From Alkalitalea saponilacus (lineage in GTDB: Bacteria; Bacteroidota; Bacteroidia; Bacteroidales; Marinilabiliaceae): a DNA stretch of 49,851 nucleotides. Below the pieces are notes generated by a model. The model saw only the letters and a list, made by a program, of their open reading frames with translations. It had not been told where the DNA came from and searched no databases. The DNA lies in NCBI RefSeq assembly GCF_900168165.1, contig NZ_FUYV01000004.1, positions 1 through 49,851 of the forward strand. Direction: 5' to 3'. Position 1 is the stretch's first letter. Each line of letters opens with the position of its first letter. Shown here in pieces: positions 32,619 to 40,851 of the stretch. Both the position numbers and the translations under genes were made by a program.

Positions 32619-33173
32619 ATGGAAAAAATAGATTTATCCAGGTACGATAACAGTTGGTATGATCCCGGTAGGGGCGCTTTTCTTCGTTCGCTTTGGTTTA
32701 TAATAAATGCTTTGTTTTTCATTAATGCCCTAAATCCATCCTCTGGTATTAAATTGTTTTTTCTTCGATTGTTTGGTGCAAAATTAGGCAAAAACGTTGT
32801 TATTAAACCCGGGGTTAATATAAAATATCCCTGGAACATTGAGATTGGAGATTACACGTGGATTGGTGAGCGGGTTTGGATTGACAGTCTGGGATCTGTG
32901 AAAATTGGTGCTAATTGTTGTTTATCGCAAGGTTCGATGATTTTAAATGGCAATCATGACTATACTTCACCGACCTTCGATTTGCAAGTAAAACCTATCA
33001 TTTTGGAGCATGGTGTATGGATTGGTGCTCATGCCGTGGTTACACCCGGAACTTTATGTGGGTCTCACTCCGTATTAAGTGTTAACAGTGTAGCTTCAAA
33101 AACATTGGAGCCTTATGGTATTTATCGCGGAAACCCCGCGATAAAAGTCAGAGAACGAAGTATTGCAGAATAA
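32619..33173 (+). CDS. WcaF-type acyltransferase (left-handed beta-helix)
   Basis: 184 residues from ATG 32619; a TTG one codon upstream is a less likely start. The N-terminal signature MEKIDLSRYDNSWYDPGRG followed by a hydrophobic segment (about 24-45) is that of colanic-acid WcaF-like enzymes. The hexapeptide-repeat region (about 55-175) contains KPGVNIKYPWNIEIGDYTWIGE, then GNHDYTSPTFDLQ with the probable catalytic His, and IYRGNPAIKV at the end. These enzymes transfer acetyl groups to sugars of surface polysaccharides. It lies about 2 kb from the capsule export genes and may modify the same polymer. Confidence 0.88.
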   Translation: MEKIDLSRYDNSWYDPGRGAFLRSLWFIINALFFINALNPSSGIKLFFLRLFGAKLGKNVVIKPGVNIKYPWNIEIGDYTWIGERVWIDSLGSVKIGANCCLSQGSMILNGNHDYTSPTFDLQVKPIILEHGVWIGAHAVVTPGTLCGSHSVLSVNSVASKTLEPYGIYRGNPAIKVRERSIAE

Positions 33174-33277
33174 TATTAAATTTACTTGTCGTAACAGTTA
33201 TTCTACTGAAATAAGGATCCCATTTCATTCTCTCCTCCTTTTGTTCCCAACTGGACTCCGCTCCACTTCTCCTAAAC

Positions 33278-33309
33278 CATCCACCTCTTGACCATTCGAC
33301 CTATCCACC
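33278..33309. repeat. Octamer array, inverted GGTGATAT family (four units)
   Basis: On the minus strand four octamers beginning GGT (GGTGGATA, GGTCGAAT, GGTCAAGA, GGTGGATG), in register, at the 3' end of the barrel gene. Related, in inverted orientation, to 30902-30941. C/T-rich sequence with no clear period precedes it from about 33225. Confidence 0.7.
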
Positions 33310-33317
33310 TAATAATC

Positions 33318-34964
33318 TCAAAAATTATAATAAATATTTCTCAGAGAAGTCCTGAATGCAACATAAAAATGCGTATCCGTTCTGTCAATTCGGTCATTCA
33401 CCTCACTTCTGATGTTTAACCCCATGCTTAGGTTCATATTGTTTACAGGGTTAATTAAATATGAAATTGCTCCTCCGGCCTGCGTTATGGTTGTGCGCAA
33501 TCCCTGACCAATCTCGTGTCCATAAGTGTATGGCCTCTCCAGATTTGGAGCAAATATATTGCCCCCATAACTGTATTGATCATCGTTGTCATTAAAATCT
33601 TTTCCGTGGATGGCATACATGGTATTCAGGTGCAAGTACCAACGATTCCACCTGTATGTTAAGAATGATACGCTTTCTCTAAAATTGGCACCCAACGGGT
33701 GCGCTAACTCCTGATTGAAATGACCGTAGTTGGTGATGGGGAAGTAATGTGAATAGGTATAGGGACGGACCTGACTGTATTCAGTTTGTACGTCAAGGTT
33801 TCTGATGTTTAGAAAATTATAGTCTTTATATCCAATCTGAAAACCCTGTTTATTTGCCCACCATTTATCACCGCTAAAAACTTCATCAAATTTAAATTCA
33901 CCCATTACATACTGGGCATAAAATGCCGCATCATTCCAGGGGATGTAACGTAAGTTTAATCCCATTGTAACGTTATCGGGAGAGCCGAGTGAAAATTCAA
34001 CTGGTCGGTATATAACTGTTGGTATCAGGTAATTCATGTCCATGCCCCGGTATCCAGTTTCATCTTCAGCTGCCCAAATTACGCTTTCAAAAAGCCCTAG
34101 AGAAAATCTTTCTCCAATATTCCACGAGAGATAATGAAATACGCCGTATTTATAATCGAATCTCTCGTCTCCACCAACCCGAATGGTGTTCTTGTGCTGA
34201 AGCTGACTCACCATCACCTTGTATTTAAGATTCCAGAAAGTGGCGGTCATCTTAAAATAGGGGTAGCTAAAAGTGTTATCTGATAATAAGAGACTGCGAT
34301 GCCCATCTCCTATGAAGTTTTTACCATAGCCCAGTTGAAGATTTATCCAGTTTCCGGCGTTGTAAGATAAGTAACCTGTTGATTGAGAGTAGTCAAATCC
34401 ATCATCCCCGTAGGGTTTTGTTCTTCCCTGACCCGGAATGACCCCACGCTCATCTACAAACTCTCTTATATACCGTGGATAAACAGCCTGGTTTTCATGA
34501 AAGTCGGCATAAAAAGCCAGATTCTCTCCTAACTGACCTTCCAGCATGACGGCACGGGTGTTTATCCAGGTGTTGATGTTTTCATCCAACTCTTTTCCCA
34601 ATTCGAGGTTGAACATTGGGTTTGCTCTAATCACGATTGGGCCATCAACATCTTTTTCCCATCTAAAAAGGTCATCGTGAATAAACCTTTGCCAGATATT
34701 AAGATTTGCGTTTGGAGTATTTAAGCCTCTTCTAATAAGTGAGTCTGTGTTGAAATGTCTATCGATCTGGTCAAGCCGTAATGGCTTGATGGATGTATGA
34801 ATATTCAAGCCCGGTTTATATAGCTCCCTCGTTATTGGATCATAAAAATGGTGATTATAGATACTATATCGTTGTCCATAAATTGCATGTGATATAATCC
34901 AAAAGAGTATTATTACAACAAAATATTTTAAAACTCCAGATACCTTAGAGAATCTTTCCATCAT
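33318..34964 (-). CDS. Outer-membrane beta-barrel protein, Wzi/RemB-like
   Basis: 548 residues. A hydrophobic signal (about 13-30, FVVIILFWIISHAIYGQ) is followed by a helical segment and then many alternating aromatic strands ending in Phe (LRNIYYNF), as expected of an outer-membrane barrel. The segment VIRANPMFNLELG and NWINLQLGYGKNFIGDGHRSLLLSDN match what I remember of Wzi-like capsule assembly proteins and of RemB, a Flavobacterium motility-linked outer-membrane protein of similar length. Its place next to the Wzc/Wza genes favours a role in anchoring surface polysaccharide. MM at the start leaves one codon of uncertainty. A period-7 array separates it from the kinase gene upstream. Confidence 0.65.
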   Translation of the reverse strand: MMERFSKVSGVLKYFVVIILFWIISHAIYGQRYSIYNHHFYDPITRELYKPGLNIHTSIKPLRLDQIDRHFNTDSLIRRGLNTPNANLNIWQRFIHDDLFRWEKDVDGPIVIRANPMFNLELGKELDENINTWINTRAVMLEGQLGENLAFYADFHENQAVYPRYIREFVDERGVIPGQGRTKPYGDDGFDYSQSTGYLSYNAGNWINLQLGYGKNFIGDGHRSLLLSDNTFSYPYFKMTATFWNLKYKVMVSQLQHKNTIRVGGDERFDYKYGVFHYLSWNIGERFSLGLFESVIWAAEDETGYRGMDMNYLIPTVIYRPVEFSLGSPDNVTMGLNLRYIPWNDAAFYAQYVMGEFKFDEVFSGDKWWANKQGFQIGYKDYNFLNIRNLDVQTEYSQVRPYTYSHYFPITNYGHFNQELAHPLGANFRESVSFLTYRWNRWYLHLNTMYAIHGKDFNDNDDQYSYGGNIFAPNLERPYTYGHEIGQGLRTTITQAGGAISYLINPVNNMNLSMGLNIRSEVNDRIDRTDTHFYVAFRTSLRNIYYNF

Positions 34965-35046
34965 CTAAAAATTTAAAAGAAACCATATACCATTCTCGTC
35001 TTATGGAGAATCACTAAACCTTTCACGAAACGTGGGACTCCACTTC

Positions 35047-35144
35047 AACTCTCAACTCTCAACCCTCAACTCCCAACTCTATACTCTAAACTCTAAACTC
35101 TAAACTCTAAACCCTAAACCCTCAACTCTCAACTCTCAACTATA
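35047..35144. repeat. Heptamer array, AACTCTC/AACTCTA family (14 units)
   Basis: Fourteen heptamers in unbroken register, with AAC nearly constant and the last bases varying (AACTCTC, AACCCTC, AACTCTA, AACCCTA). It fills most of the 197-base spacer between the Wzc-type gene and the barrel gene. Internally it steps from C-ending to A-ending units and back, which suggests block duplication. Confidence 0.92.
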
Positions 35145-35161
35145 AAACTCTATGTCCTTCC

Positions 35162-37597
35162 TCACTCCTCATAATACCCATACCCATTACCATAACCGTA
35201 TGCATACCCGTATCCGTACCCATATCCATATCCGTAATTGTAACCCAATATGCCTTTTTTTATGTTGATGTCGTTTACTAAAATACCTACATTCTTTATT
35301 CCTTCTTCATTCATTTGTCTGATGGTGTGGGCAAAAACCTCTCTTATGGTGATGTTCTGGCGAGTGAGGAAAACAACAGTATCGGCGTATCTTGCGAGCA
35401 TGTAACCATCGGCAACAACACCCATTGGTGGTGTGTCGACAAGGATTATATCAAATTCCTCTTTTAATTTTTTAAATAATTCTTCTGTTCTGGGGCTACC
35501 AATGAGTTCGGCAGGGTTGGGCGGAATAATGCCGGAAGGCAATACATATAAGTTTTCCGGTTTGCTCGGTTGTATGATTTCTTTTAGTTTCGCTTTTCCG
35601 ATAAGATAGTTTGATAGTCCTTTGTTGTTATCATCGAAGGACAAAACGCGGTTCAGTCCGGGTTTTCTCATATCGAAACCAACCAGCAGGGTTTTCTTAC
35701 CACTGATTGCAAAGACGGAAGCCAGATTGAGGGCGCAAAATGTTTTACCTTCACCCGGCATAGATGAGGACACTGCGATTATGGGGGATTCCTTATCTCC
35801 TGTTAAATACTCCAAACGGGATCGTACCCTTCGGAAGGTTTCGGTAATTATCGATTTGGGATAATTATAAACCACATTATCAAGCTCTTTTGGGTTATGG
35901 ATGATATGGCCAATGATTGGCAAATTGGTAATTCTTTCAACATCATCGGGTGTTTGTATCCTGTTGTTAAGAAGCTGCCTGATCACAATAAAAATCAATG
36001 GCAAGATTAAACCAATAAGAATGGCACGCTGTCTGTCGCTGCTGATTGTAGGGGATACCATACCTATGGCACGAGCTGACTCCAATACACTGTGGTCGGG
36101 AGTGTTTGAGGCTTTCTGAATTTGTGCCTCACTGCGTTTGCGTAAAAGGAAGGTGTAAACTTCATTGTTGAGGTCAAATTGGCGTTCAATTCCAAATAGC
36201 TGACGTTCTTTTTCAGGTAATTGGTAAAGCTCGTTGGTGGTTAATTCCCTCTTTTCGTCAATGCGATGGAGTTCTTCATTAATCAATGTAACTTGATTCT
36301 CAATACCTCTCAGTAAAGTTTGTCTGGCAACTTCCATTCTGTGTTCTAATTCCACAAAATAAGGGTTGTGTGTATCGCGATTCAGGGTATATTTTAAAGC
36401 CTGTCGCTCCATGTTTAACTCTGTGAGTTTGCTTATTTGTGTAGAAATGGTAACGTTATCCACCGGGTAACTGGCAGGAGCCAGTGTTTGATTAAAAATA
36501 GTGTCTGAGCTGAAATAGCCCTTGAGATATTCATAATACTGCCTTGTGAGCATGATTTGCGTTGATTGATTCGCCAGATTCTCAAGCCTCGAAAACAGAA
36601 GGTTGGCTTGTGCCGATACACTCTGAATCTGATGAGTTGTTCTGAACTGACTTAATTCAGTTCCTTTTTCAGCCAAGGAATCTGAGATGATGACCAATTG
36701 CTGTTCAATAAACTGGATGGTGTTTGTGGCTATTTGGTTTTTCCGCTCAAGGTTTGTTCTGATGAACACTTCTGCCAGTTTGTTGAGGAATGTTACATTT
36801 TTTGTGTTGTTATGTCCTGTAAAAAATAGTCTTACAATTGAAGTGTTTTCACTGGGACGGGGAGCGCTGAATCTGGATTGGTATGAAGATGCCAGTGAAT
36901 TTGGGTTATTGAATTGGAAGTAATAGCCTCTCTCTTCCGGTCTGTTAAGGTTGTGGTTTTCAACAATAATGGATAAGAAAGGTGTCATGATGGGTTCATT
37001 GAAACGAAATGTTTCCGAGAAATTAAGGGCTCCTGTATTGCTCAGAACCTGGTTTCGTCCGTAGTGAAAAGTGGTAGCCTGTTCTGTGTCTATATTGAGT
37101 CTAAAGGTGTGCTCATCTATAACCGATAAATAAATCGGTGTGTTAAGTATCTGCGGAGAAATTGAATCGAAATGTACCGTAAAGGGCAAGCTCCCATACA
37201 ATTCGGTGCTTTTTACCCTCCCGCTTTTAAAATAAGAAACATGAAAATCTAATTCCTCAATGGCTTCACGTATGGTTTCATAAGATCTCAGTATAGCGAT
37301 CTGGTTATCTGTACTGCGCATAGCACCACTTAACCCAAATCCTTCCATCATATTTCTTTGGGGAGTATCGGTGCCGCGCTCCTCCATCAACATTGTCATA
37401 GATGCCCGGTAAACCGGCTGTGCATAGCGATGCATCATAAACACCGTAAACAGTGATAAACCCAATGTGATGATAAACAACCACCAATAACGCAGTATAT
37501 CAACCAGAATTTTTTTATAATCCAGGACAAATGGCGATGTCGAGTCACTTTTCAGTGGCTGCTTATTGTTATTATTAGGTTTTAGCTGATAGTTCAT
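35162..37597 (-). CDS. Wzc-type polysaccharide co-polymerase and tyrosine autokinase, Tyr-rich tail
   Basis: 811 residues. Wzz domain with membrane helices near residues 33-52 and about 520-535, enclosing a large periplasmic coiled-coil part (PEKERQLFGIERQF before the second helix). The cytoplasmic kinase has Walker A SSMPGEGKT, Walker A' LLVGFDMRKPG and Walker B IILVDTPP. The C-terminus GYNYGYGYGYGYGYAYGYGN plus GYGYYEE carries 12 Tyr in about 25 residues, the cluster that is trans-phosphorylated in bacterial tyrosine kinases. It controls chain length and export of capsule or exopolysaccharide together with the Wza-type lipoprotein encoded upstream (37797). The spacer between them has a strong hairpin. 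Confidence 0.93.
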   Translation of the reverse strand: MNYQLKPNNNNKQPLKSDSTSPFVLDYKKILVDILRYWWLFIITLGLSLFTVFMMHRYAQPVYRASMTMLMEERGTDTPQRNMMEGFGLSGAMRSTDNQIAILRSYETIREAIEELDFHVSYFKSGRVKSTELYGSLPFTVHFDSISPQILNTPIYLSVIDEHTFRLNIDTEQATTFHYGRNQVLSNTGALNFSETFRFNEPIMTPFLSIIVENHNLNRPEERGYYFQFNNPNSLASSYQSRFSAPRPSENTSIVRLFFTGHNNTKNVTFLNKLAEVFIRTNLERKNQIATNTIQFIEQQLVIISDSLAEKGTELSQFRTTHQIQSVSAQANLLFSRLENLANQSTQIMLTRQYYEYLKGYFSSDTIFNQTLAPASYPVDNVTISTQISKLTELNMERQALKYTLNRDTHNPYFVELEHRMEVARQTLLRGIENQVTLINEELHRIDEKRELTTNELYQLPEKERQLFGIERQFDLNNEVYTFLLRKRSEAQIQKASNTPDHSVLESARAIGMVSPTISSDRQRAILIGLILPLIFIVIRQLLNNRIQTPDDVERITNLPIIGHIIHNPKELDNVVYNYPKSIITETFRRVRSRLEYLTGDKESPIIAVSSSMPGEGKTFCALNLASVFAISGKKTLLVGFDMRKPGLNRVLSFDDNNKGLSNYLIGKAKLKEIIQPSKPENLYVLPSGIIPPNPAELIGSPRTEELFKKLKEEFDIILVDTPPMGVVADGYMLARYADTVVFLTRQNITIREVFAHTIRQMNEEGIKNVGILVNDINIKKGILGYNYGYGYGYGYGYAYGYGNGYGYYEE

Positions 37598-37658
37598 TTA
37601 CACAAGATCATTAATCCCGATTGTTTGGGATATAAAATTAAATTCTGGTATTGATATT

Positions 37659-37688
37659 AAATACTAACACGTAGGTGTTAGTATTTTT
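37659..37688. terminator. Hairpin between Wza- and Wzc-type genes
   Basis: Perfect 12-bp stem AAATACTAACAC-GTAG-GTGTTAGTATTT (37659-37686), T run on the plus side and a TTTAAT tail on the minus side. It lies in the 199-base spacer between two minus-strand genes expected to be co-transcribed, so it may act as an attenuator or partial terminator. A smaller stem ATCCC/GGGAT lies near 37614-37632. Confidence 0.65.
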
Positions 37689-37796
37689 GGTCGATCGATG
37701 TTTTTTTGTGGTTTGTATCATCCACAAAAAAGTTCACTGCTATTTTTTCAAACAAAACTTCTTTGACGTTCTGTTTTTTATTGAAGCAGGTTTCTT

Positions 37797-38582
37797 TTAG
37801 TTCAATATCGCGTTTAACGTAAAATAAAATGCAATAACTGATGTCAATATTCCAAACGAGAATGACTCTCCAATTCCCCACTGTCGGGCTCTCATTGGTC
37901 TGATATAAAGTATATCATTGGGGTAGATGTAAAAATGGTCAGAATCAATCAGGTTTCTGTCAGTTAAATCAAGAACAATTGTTTCCGAACCATCCATTGT
38001 TGGCCTGATGATGGTTAATTCACGCTTTTTCCCAAAAGGTCTGACATCGCCTGCCAGGGCAACGGCTTCAAAAATATTTACCTGATCGCGTCCCATAGCA
38101 ATTCGGCCGCGACTTGCAAACTCTCCAAGGGCAACAAATGAGGGGTTTGCTATACGTACCGTCACTTGTGCATCACTTAGAAATGGAAGCAATGCTTCAA
38201 TAATTTTATCTTTTGCTTCCTGTCTGGTGCAACCTTTCAAGTTTATTTTTCCAACAAAGGGAAAATCTATTTCGTAATTATCATCGATTGGATATGTCCA
38301 TTGTGTGGCCTGAGCAACATTTTGAGAAGAGGTCATGTTAAAAAACTCATACAACTGGGGATTAGAGGTCCTGACTCTTATAATCAGAGCATCATTGGGC
38401 TGCAAAATGTATCTTTCTGTGACTGTTTCCAACTCACCAAAAGGATTTTCATACCCTTTTTTATCTTCATGATCCTGAAAATAGATGATTTCGCGATGCG
38501 GAATACAACTGTTAAAATATAGCGTAAACAGTATTAGAACAGGACTGAGGATCTTTATTTTGTTATTTTTAAACGAAGACAT
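37797..38582 (-). CDS. Wza-type polysaccharide export lipoprotein
   Basis: 261 residues. A lipoprotein signal (ILSPVLILFTLYFNSC, Cys26) is followed by the export domain (YILQPNDALIIRVRTSNPQLYEFF, about 54-77; YPIDDNYEIDFPFVGKINLKGCTRQEAKDKI) and an SLBB-like domain (about 145-225, VALGEFASRGRI ... NDILYIRPMRAR). One membrane helix closes the protein (about 238-258). This is the outer-membrane/periplasmic export channel component that partners Wzc. The C-terminal helix in place of a Wza-type amphipathic ring helix is usual in Bacteroidetes. It diverges from the WecA/MraY-type gene across a regulated-looking spacer. Confidence 0.92.
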   Translation of the reverse strand: MSSFKNNKIKILSPVLILFTLYFNSCIPHREIIYFQDHEDKKGYENPFGELETVTERYILQPNDALIIRVRTSNPQLYEFFNMTSSQNVAQATQWTYPIDDNYEIDFPFVGKINLKGCTRQEAKDKIIEALLPFLSDAQVTVRIANPSFVALGEFASRGRIAMGRDQVNIFEAVALAGDVRPFGKKRELTIIRPTMDGSETIVLDLTDRNLIDSDHFYIYPNDILYIRPMRARQWGIGESFSFGILTSVIAFYFTLNAILN

Positions 38583-38642
38583 ATGTTTTCGGTCTATTTA
38601 TATGTTTAATATTTGAATAGATGCAACTTGTAAATAATTTTT

Positions 38643-38666
38643 ATGTTTGTTCAAACATCAAAAATA
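38643..38666 (-). promoter_or_regulatory. Promoter -7 element and operator-like dyad for the export operon
   Basis: The minus strand has TATTTTTGA (38666-38658), fitting TAnnTTTG, directly followed by the dyad ATGTTTG-TT-CAAACAT (38643-38658). The dyad would cover the transcription start, about 65 bases before the ATG, as expected for a repressor site. Confidence 0.45.
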
Positions 38667-38760
38667 GTAAATTATTCTAGGGTGTAACATCCTTTTTATC
38701 TGAATATCGTAACTTTTTGATAAATTAAAGTGTAAATATGATGGATAATGATGTTTTTTG

Positions 38761-38769
38761 TAAATTTGT
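38761..38769 (+). promoter_or_regulatory. Promoter -7 element for the WecA/MraY-type gene
   Basis: TAAATTTGT fits TAnnTTTG; transcription would start near 38776, about 55 bases before the ATG at 38831. No good -33 TTTG is seen at the usual distance. Confidence 0.4.
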
Positions 38770-38830
38770 GCGAAATTGACATTTAAAACCCAAAATACCC
38801 GTATATGATTACCAAAAGCCTAAGAAAAAG

Positions 38831-39937
38831 ATGAATAATTATACCATCATTTTACAAATACTTTCTGCCGGACTTCTCTCCTTTATATTGGTGTTTATTT
38901 CCATTCCCACCATATTAAAAGTATCTTATTCCAAGAATTTGTTTGATGTTCCGAACAGACGACGTGTACATAAAGAGAATGTCCCCACACTTGGAGGATT
39001 AGCCATATTTTTTGGCATTATTTTTACCTATTTGTTCTATTTAGATTGGTTTGATCATAGAGCCATTCCGTTTTTGATTCCCGCGCTGCTTATTGTTTTT
39101 TCCATTGGAATTAAAGATGACATTATGGTGACAGCCCCAATTATGAAACTTTTGGGACAGCTTTTGGCCGCTTTTATTATAGTTGGGTTTGGTGATCTCA
39201 GGATTACCGATTTTCATGGCTTTTTTGGTTTGCAACCAGACTATTTTGTAAGCATGTCGTTTACCATAGTATTTGTGGTGTTTATTATCAATGGATTTAA
39301 TCTGATTGACGGTGTTGACGGATTGGCAGCTGTAACAGGTATCATTTCCACTGCTGCTTTTTCTTTTTGGTTTTTTATTAATGGAGATCACGCCATGCCT
39401 GTTTTGGGAGCCATTTTAATTGGTTCGCTGCTTGCATTTTTATATTTTAATGTGTTTTCCAGAACTCAGAAAATTTTCATGGGTGATACAGGATCTTTAT
39501 TGATTGGTTTTATAGTTTCTGTGTTCGCCATCAGGTTTATGGAGTATAATGCCGAGTCGGTGCGGTCCGCTCTCACTTATACTATGACTTCGGCTCCGGC
39601 TGTGGCTTTAGGTATTTTAATCGTTCCGATTATTGATACCATCCGGGTTTTCTTTTTTCGTATTTCAAAAGGTCAGTCGCCTTTTGTTGCCGATAAACGA
39701 CATATTCACCACAGGATGCTTACCCTCGGATTTTCGCATATCCAAATTGCCATTTTGCTGGGGTCAGTAAATCTTATTTTTATATTCCTTTCCTATATTT
39801 TGCGCGACTTTGGAATGCTCAAGCTTTTAATTCTGAATATGGTGCTGGGATTTCTGATTTTTCAGGTACCATCTTTCGCTATTGGTCGTAGACGAAAGAA
39901 AATGTTGAGAAGCAAAAATCGTCATAAAATAGTTTAG
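38831..39937 (+). CDS. MraY/WecA-family undecaprenyl-phosphate sugar-1-phosphate transferase
   Basis: 368 residues, about eleven membrane helices. Diagnostic motifs are VPTLGGLAIFFGI (about 51-63), GIKDDIMVTAPIMKLLGQ (Mg-binding Asp pair, about 93-110), NGFNLIDGVDGLAAV (about 153-167), FMGDTGSLLIGF (about 216-227) and DKRHIHHRMLTLGFSH (about 283-298). The HIHH motif places it with the WecA/TagO branch and not with true MraY. It transfers a sugar-1-phosphate (often GlcNAc) from a UDP-sugar to undecaprenyl phosphate, starting a surface polysaccharide unit. It heads a plus-strand run with a GT2 (23 bases later) and a second Wzc-type kinase. Confidence 0.92.
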   Translation: MNNYTIILQILSAGLLSFILVFISIPTILKVSYSKNLFDVPNRRRVHKENVPTLGGLAIFFGIIFTYLFYLDWFDHRAIPFLIPALLIVFSIGIKDDIMVTAPIMKLLGQLLAAFIIVGFGDLRITDFHGFFGLQPDYFVSMSFTIVFVVFIINGFNLIDGVDGLAAVTGIISTAAFSFWFFINGDHAMPVLGAILIGSLLAFLYFNVFSRTQKIFMGDTGSLLIGFIVSVFAIRFMEYNAESVRSALTYTMTSAPAVALGILIVPIIDTIRVFFFRISKGQSPFVADKRHIHHRMLTLGFSHIQIAILLGSVNLIFIFLSYILRDFGMLKLLILNMVLGFLIFQVPSFAIGRRRKKMLRSKNRHKIV

Positions 39938-39959
39938 TTAATCTCTCATTCCGTTTGAA

Positions 39960-40706
39960 ATGCAGATTTCTTTGATTACAGTAACTTATAATTGTGCAGA
40001 AGATTTACGTATTACTTTTGATTCAATAAGAAATCAGAACTTTCCGGATGTAGAATACATTATTATTGATGGAGGAAGCAAGGACGGAACCATTGATGTT
40101 ATTAAGGAGAATGAAGATTTAATTAGGAAATGGATCAGCGAGTCTGATCATGGCATCTATGATGCCATGAACAAAGGATTAAAAATTTCAACCGGTCAAG
40201 TAATTGGTTTTTTACATGCAGGGGATCGGTTTTCTGAAATAGATGTGTTATCATCTGTTGCTCAAAAATTTTCTTCCAACAATTGTGATCTCCTGTATGG
40301 AGATCTGCAGTATATCTCTTCTAAAAATTCGGCCAACGTTATTCGCCACTGGAAAAGCGGTTCATTTTCTCAATCCAAGCTTTCAAATGGTTGGATGCCA
40401 CCACATCCAACCGTCTATTTCCGGCGAGAAGTTTTAAACAACATAGGATCTTTTGATACCACTTATCGCATTGCTGCTGATTATGATTGGATGGTTCGAT
40501 GCCTGAAAACACCGGATATTAGAGTGTGTTATTTTGATAAAGTTATGATTCTGATGCCTACCGGAGGAGCCAGTAACAGAAGTTTGGGCAATATTTTTAG
40601 AAAATCTTCCGAAGATTTTCAAATCATTCGTCGTAATAAAATTGGAGGGGTGGGAACTTTACTGTTGAAAAATTTTTCAAAATTGGGGCAGTTTTTACGC
40701 AGGTAA
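39960..40706 (+). CDS. Glycosyltransferase family 2
   Basis: 248 residues. GT-A fold with SLITVTYNCAEDLRITFDSIRNQ at the start, IIIDGGSKDGTIDVI (about 34-48), WISESDHGIYDAMNKGLK (about 60-77) and GFLHAGDRF (about 84-92, the DxD-like site). PHPTVYFRREVL and AADYDWMVRC follow near residues 140-175. The E-x-D-x-G-I-Y-D-A-M-N-K-G pattern is typical of GT2 enzymes for extracellular polysaccharide. It adds a sugar to the lipid-linked primer on the cytoplasmic side. It is the only dedicated glycosyltransferase visible, so other genes for the polymer must lie elsewhere. Confidence 0.9.
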   Translation: MQISLITVTYNCAEDLRITFDSIRNQNFPDVEYIIIDGGSKDGTIDVIKENEDLIRKWISESDHGIYDAMNKGLKISTGQVIGFLHAGDRFSEIDVLSSVAQKFSSNNCDLLYGDLQYISSKNSANVIRHWKSGSFSQSKLSNGWMPPHPTVYFRREVLNNIGSFDTTYRIAADYDWMVRCLKTPDIRVCYFDKVMILMPTGGASNRSLGNIFRKSSEDFQIIRRNKIGGVGTLLLKNFSKLGQFLRR

Positions 40707-40765
40707 ACTTTTTGAAATGTCTCATTGAACAGTGCAATGCTTAAATGATGTTATAAAGCTTTTTG

Positions 40766-40801
40766 TATATTTGCCAATTATAATTAAAGCATTAGGCAAA
40801 T
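40766..40801 (+). promoter_or_regulatory. Promoter -7 element and stem before the second Wzc-type gene
   Basis: TATATTTGC (40766-40774) fits TAnnTTTG. ATTTGCC (40769-40775) and GGCAAAT (40795-40801) are inverted arms around it. This gives a promoter of its own to the second kinase, with a leader of about 70 bases that contains a ten-codon frame (MNMHPNGCC). Confidence 0.4.
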
Positions 40802-40851
40802 TGTAATTTATGAACATGCATCCAAATGGTTGCTGTTAAATTTTTAAACTG

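Noticed and set aside
35047-35144. Regular repeats that could suggest a CRISPR array
   Set aside because: Units are 7 bases with no spacers and there are no cas genes; the same holds for 24753 and 44529.
40803-40832. Ten-codon leader frame MNMHPNGCC before the second kinase
   Set aside because: It is too short to judge, has no repeated regulatory codons and no terminator/antiterminator pair follows.
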